Source: Thermoplasmata archaeon
GTDB taxonomy: Archaea > Thermoplasmatota > Thermoplasmata > Lutacidiplasmatales > UBA184
Reading direction: 5' to 3'
Length of the DNA stretch: 23,111 nt
Assembly (NCBI GenBank): GCA_030044105.1
Contig: JASHWL010000011.1
Span: 1-23,111, forward strand
Shown: positions 22,120 to 23,111 of the stretch, piece by piece
Position numbering within the stretch: position 1 is the first letter of the stretch
How the letters are laid out: every line of letters starts with the position of its first letter
Program-made: the position numbers and the translations under genes
The notes under the pieces: model-generated
Seen by the model: the letters and a program-made list of their open reading frames with translations, nothing else
The model's database searches: none
What the model was told of the DNA's origin: nothing

Positions 22120-22222
22120 AGCCGTGGGGTTGGCGTCTTTCGCCCGCCCGAGCGGAGGATGGACGCAAGGCTGGTTGCACCCACCAAGGGTCCCCGAGCC
22201 CTCTGGACAAGTTCCGCAAGAA

Positions 22223-22705
22223 TCAGATGGCGAGGGTGATCTGGCCGTTAGGACCGTCGTAGATGAAGACCATCCGCGCCAGGACGTCCCTACCAATCAA
22301 GAGGAGGAGCGGCTGACCAGCTAGACCAACTCCGTCTAAGTCAGCTCCGGTGACCTGCTCATATTCAATGGTCATCGCGATCTGGGGAAGAGTGATTTTC
22401 AGAGGGAACACCGGTTGATCCCTCGATCCGCCAGCGGTCCCGACCTTCATGGTAGCCACTGGTGCCACTCCGAGCGAGGCGGCGGTCTTCGCATTCACCG
22501 CGGTCGAGGTCGCCCCAGTATCAATCAGCGCCCAGCCGGTTGCCGGAGTCGGAATTGGCTTCCCAGAGTCCGCGAGGAACTTTGCGAGGAGGGTAGGGAC
22601 CTCCACCTGGACTGCTACCAGAGGACCGGTCCCCCGCAACCCTTGAGGTGAGGGAGGAGGAGGCGGCGACGTCCCCGAGTGCCAGCGACTAGTGAAGATT
22701 GGCAT
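22223..22705 (-). CDS. retropepsin-like aspartic protease
   Basis: This is a 160-aa protein. GWALIDTGATSTAVN (57-71) carries the catalytic Asp-Thr-Gly (62-64) of pepsin/retropepsin-type enzymes, placed after a strand as expected. LLLLIGRDVLARMVFIYDG (133-151) is the second family block (I-G-R-D-x-L), as in single-domain bacterial and archaeal retropepsins that work as homodimers. TAGGSRDQPVFPLKITLP fits the flap and following strands. The N-terminus has a Pro-rich stretch (SPPPPPSP) of unknown use. No signal peptide is seen, so it is probably cytoplasmic. The start ATG at 22705 overlaps the end of the preceding gene by 17 nt, indicating translational coupling. The substrate is unknown. Confidence 0.82.
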   Translation of the reverse strand: MPIFTSRWHSGTSPPPPPSPQGLRGTGPLVAVQVEVPTLLAKFLADSGKPIPTPATGWALIDTGATSTAVNAKTAASLGVAPVATMKVGTAGGSRDQPVFPLKITLPQIAMTIEYEQVTGADLDGVGLAGQPLLLLIGRDVLARMVFIYDGPNGQITLAI

Positions 22706-22952
22706 GGATCAGCCCTAGCGCTAGGGCAGGAAACTGGGCGACCTGCTCTGGCTGGGGGACCACTTGGGCGATCCAAACCGGGACGATCCCGAAGCGCTTC
22801 AACGCTTCCGCGTACGCCGCGGACTGAGTGTCAAAAGTGCCTACTAGTTCTCGTCCGTGAACGAGTGCGAACTTACCTGAGAACTGGGCCGCCCACTCCT
22901 TGACGTGGGAAGCGAAGAACTCTCTCTCCTCCTGCAGTACGTTCGCATCCAT
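22689..22952 (-). CDS. small conserved-type protein paired with retropepsin (DUF5678-like)
   Basis: This 87-aa protein starts at ATG 22952. EEREFFASHVKEWAAQFSGKFALVHGRELVGTFDTQSAAYAEALKRFGIVPVWIAQV (8-64) has the pattern seen in DUF5678-like proteins, which combine a helix, a GKFVLIKG strand, V-G-x-F-D-x-x-x-x-A and a helix, then a strand ending in V-x-x-V. I recall such small proteins next to retropepsin genes in other genomes, which suggests a substrate, partner or regulator, but the role is unproved. It overlaps the protease start by 17 nt. The frame is open to the window edge upstream; the stretch 22953-23111 has no clear gene and no strong TATA element. Confidence 0.7.
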   Translation of the reverse strand: MDANVLQEEREFFASHVKEWAAQFSGKFALVHGRELVGTFDTQSAAYAEALKRFGIVPVWIAQVVPQPEQVAQFPALALGLIHANLH

Positions 22953-23111
22953 ACCGAGTCTCAACAGACAATCTTCATCGGGCTGAAAGCGATTTCGCCC
23001 GAGGTGAGTGGTGCTCCTTGCCCTACTTTGCGGTCCAGTCCTGAAACGAGTTGATCTCGTGCCCCATCGGTGCGGATTCACTATGGACGAACGGCAATCG
23101 ATTGCCCACAC

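Noticed and set aside
23083..23111. ATG-started plus-strand frame at the right edge
   Set aside because: Only nine codons are visible and no convincing promoter precedes it.

Overview
The window looks like high-GC archaeal chromosome, most likely a Thermoplasmata-type soil or acidic-habitat lineage; this assignment is inference. The evidence is that many genes have a TATA-like element (CTTATnn, TTTATCG) about 25-30 nt before the start codon, as in leaderless archaeal transcripts, rather than a Shine-Dalgarno site. The gene content also fits: a KaiC/RAD55-like protein, an archaeal ArnR1-type winged-helix regulator, a very large secreted and membrane-anchored sedolisin, and AbrB/VapC and Fic stress genes. 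No rRNA, tRNA, CRISPR array or insertion sequence was found.

Region 1 (1-14.5 kb) is very GC-rich and metabolic or cell-surface in character. It begins with the N-terminus of a sarcosine-oxidase-like FAD enzyme (-) and a divergent 40-aa zinc-finger protein (+). A long run of minus-strand genes follows: alpha/beta hydrolase, VOC protein, AidB-like acyl-CoA dehydrogenase, a RecA/KaiC-like protein whose P-loop is destroyed, an ABC-2 exporter pair (permease and ATPase overlapping by ATGA), a ~1370-aa S53 peptidase, and a winged-helix regulator. A plus-strand pair then encodes a second alpha/beta hydrolase and a YcaQ-like DNA glycosylase. Two minus-strand genes close the region: a DUF1579-like protein and an SRPBCC protein.

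Region 2 (about 15.0-22.1 kb) is visibly poorer in GC and reads as an accessory island of stress, toxin-antitoxin and regulatory genes. It holds an AbrB-type antitoxin with a VapC-type PIN toxin that has no canonical start codon, a Fic protein with an intact active site and its own inhibitory motif, a leaderless 52-aa ORF coupled to a DUF2299-like protein, a VOC/DinB operon, and an apparently orphan antitoxin-like ORF. It also holds an AAA+ ATPase with a C-terminal winged helix whose promoter lies inside a 26-bp near-perfect palindrome, a DUF6487-like zinc ribbon, and a winged-helix/RelE-fold pair that may be an undescribed toxin-antitoxin module.

Region 3 (22.2-23.1 kb) carries a minus-strand pair: a small conserved-looking protein overlapping by 17 nt a retropepsin-like aspartic protease. 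The most interesting items are the 19.6-22.1 kb cluster, the start-less VapC, the P-loop-less KaiC-like protein and the retropepsin pair.
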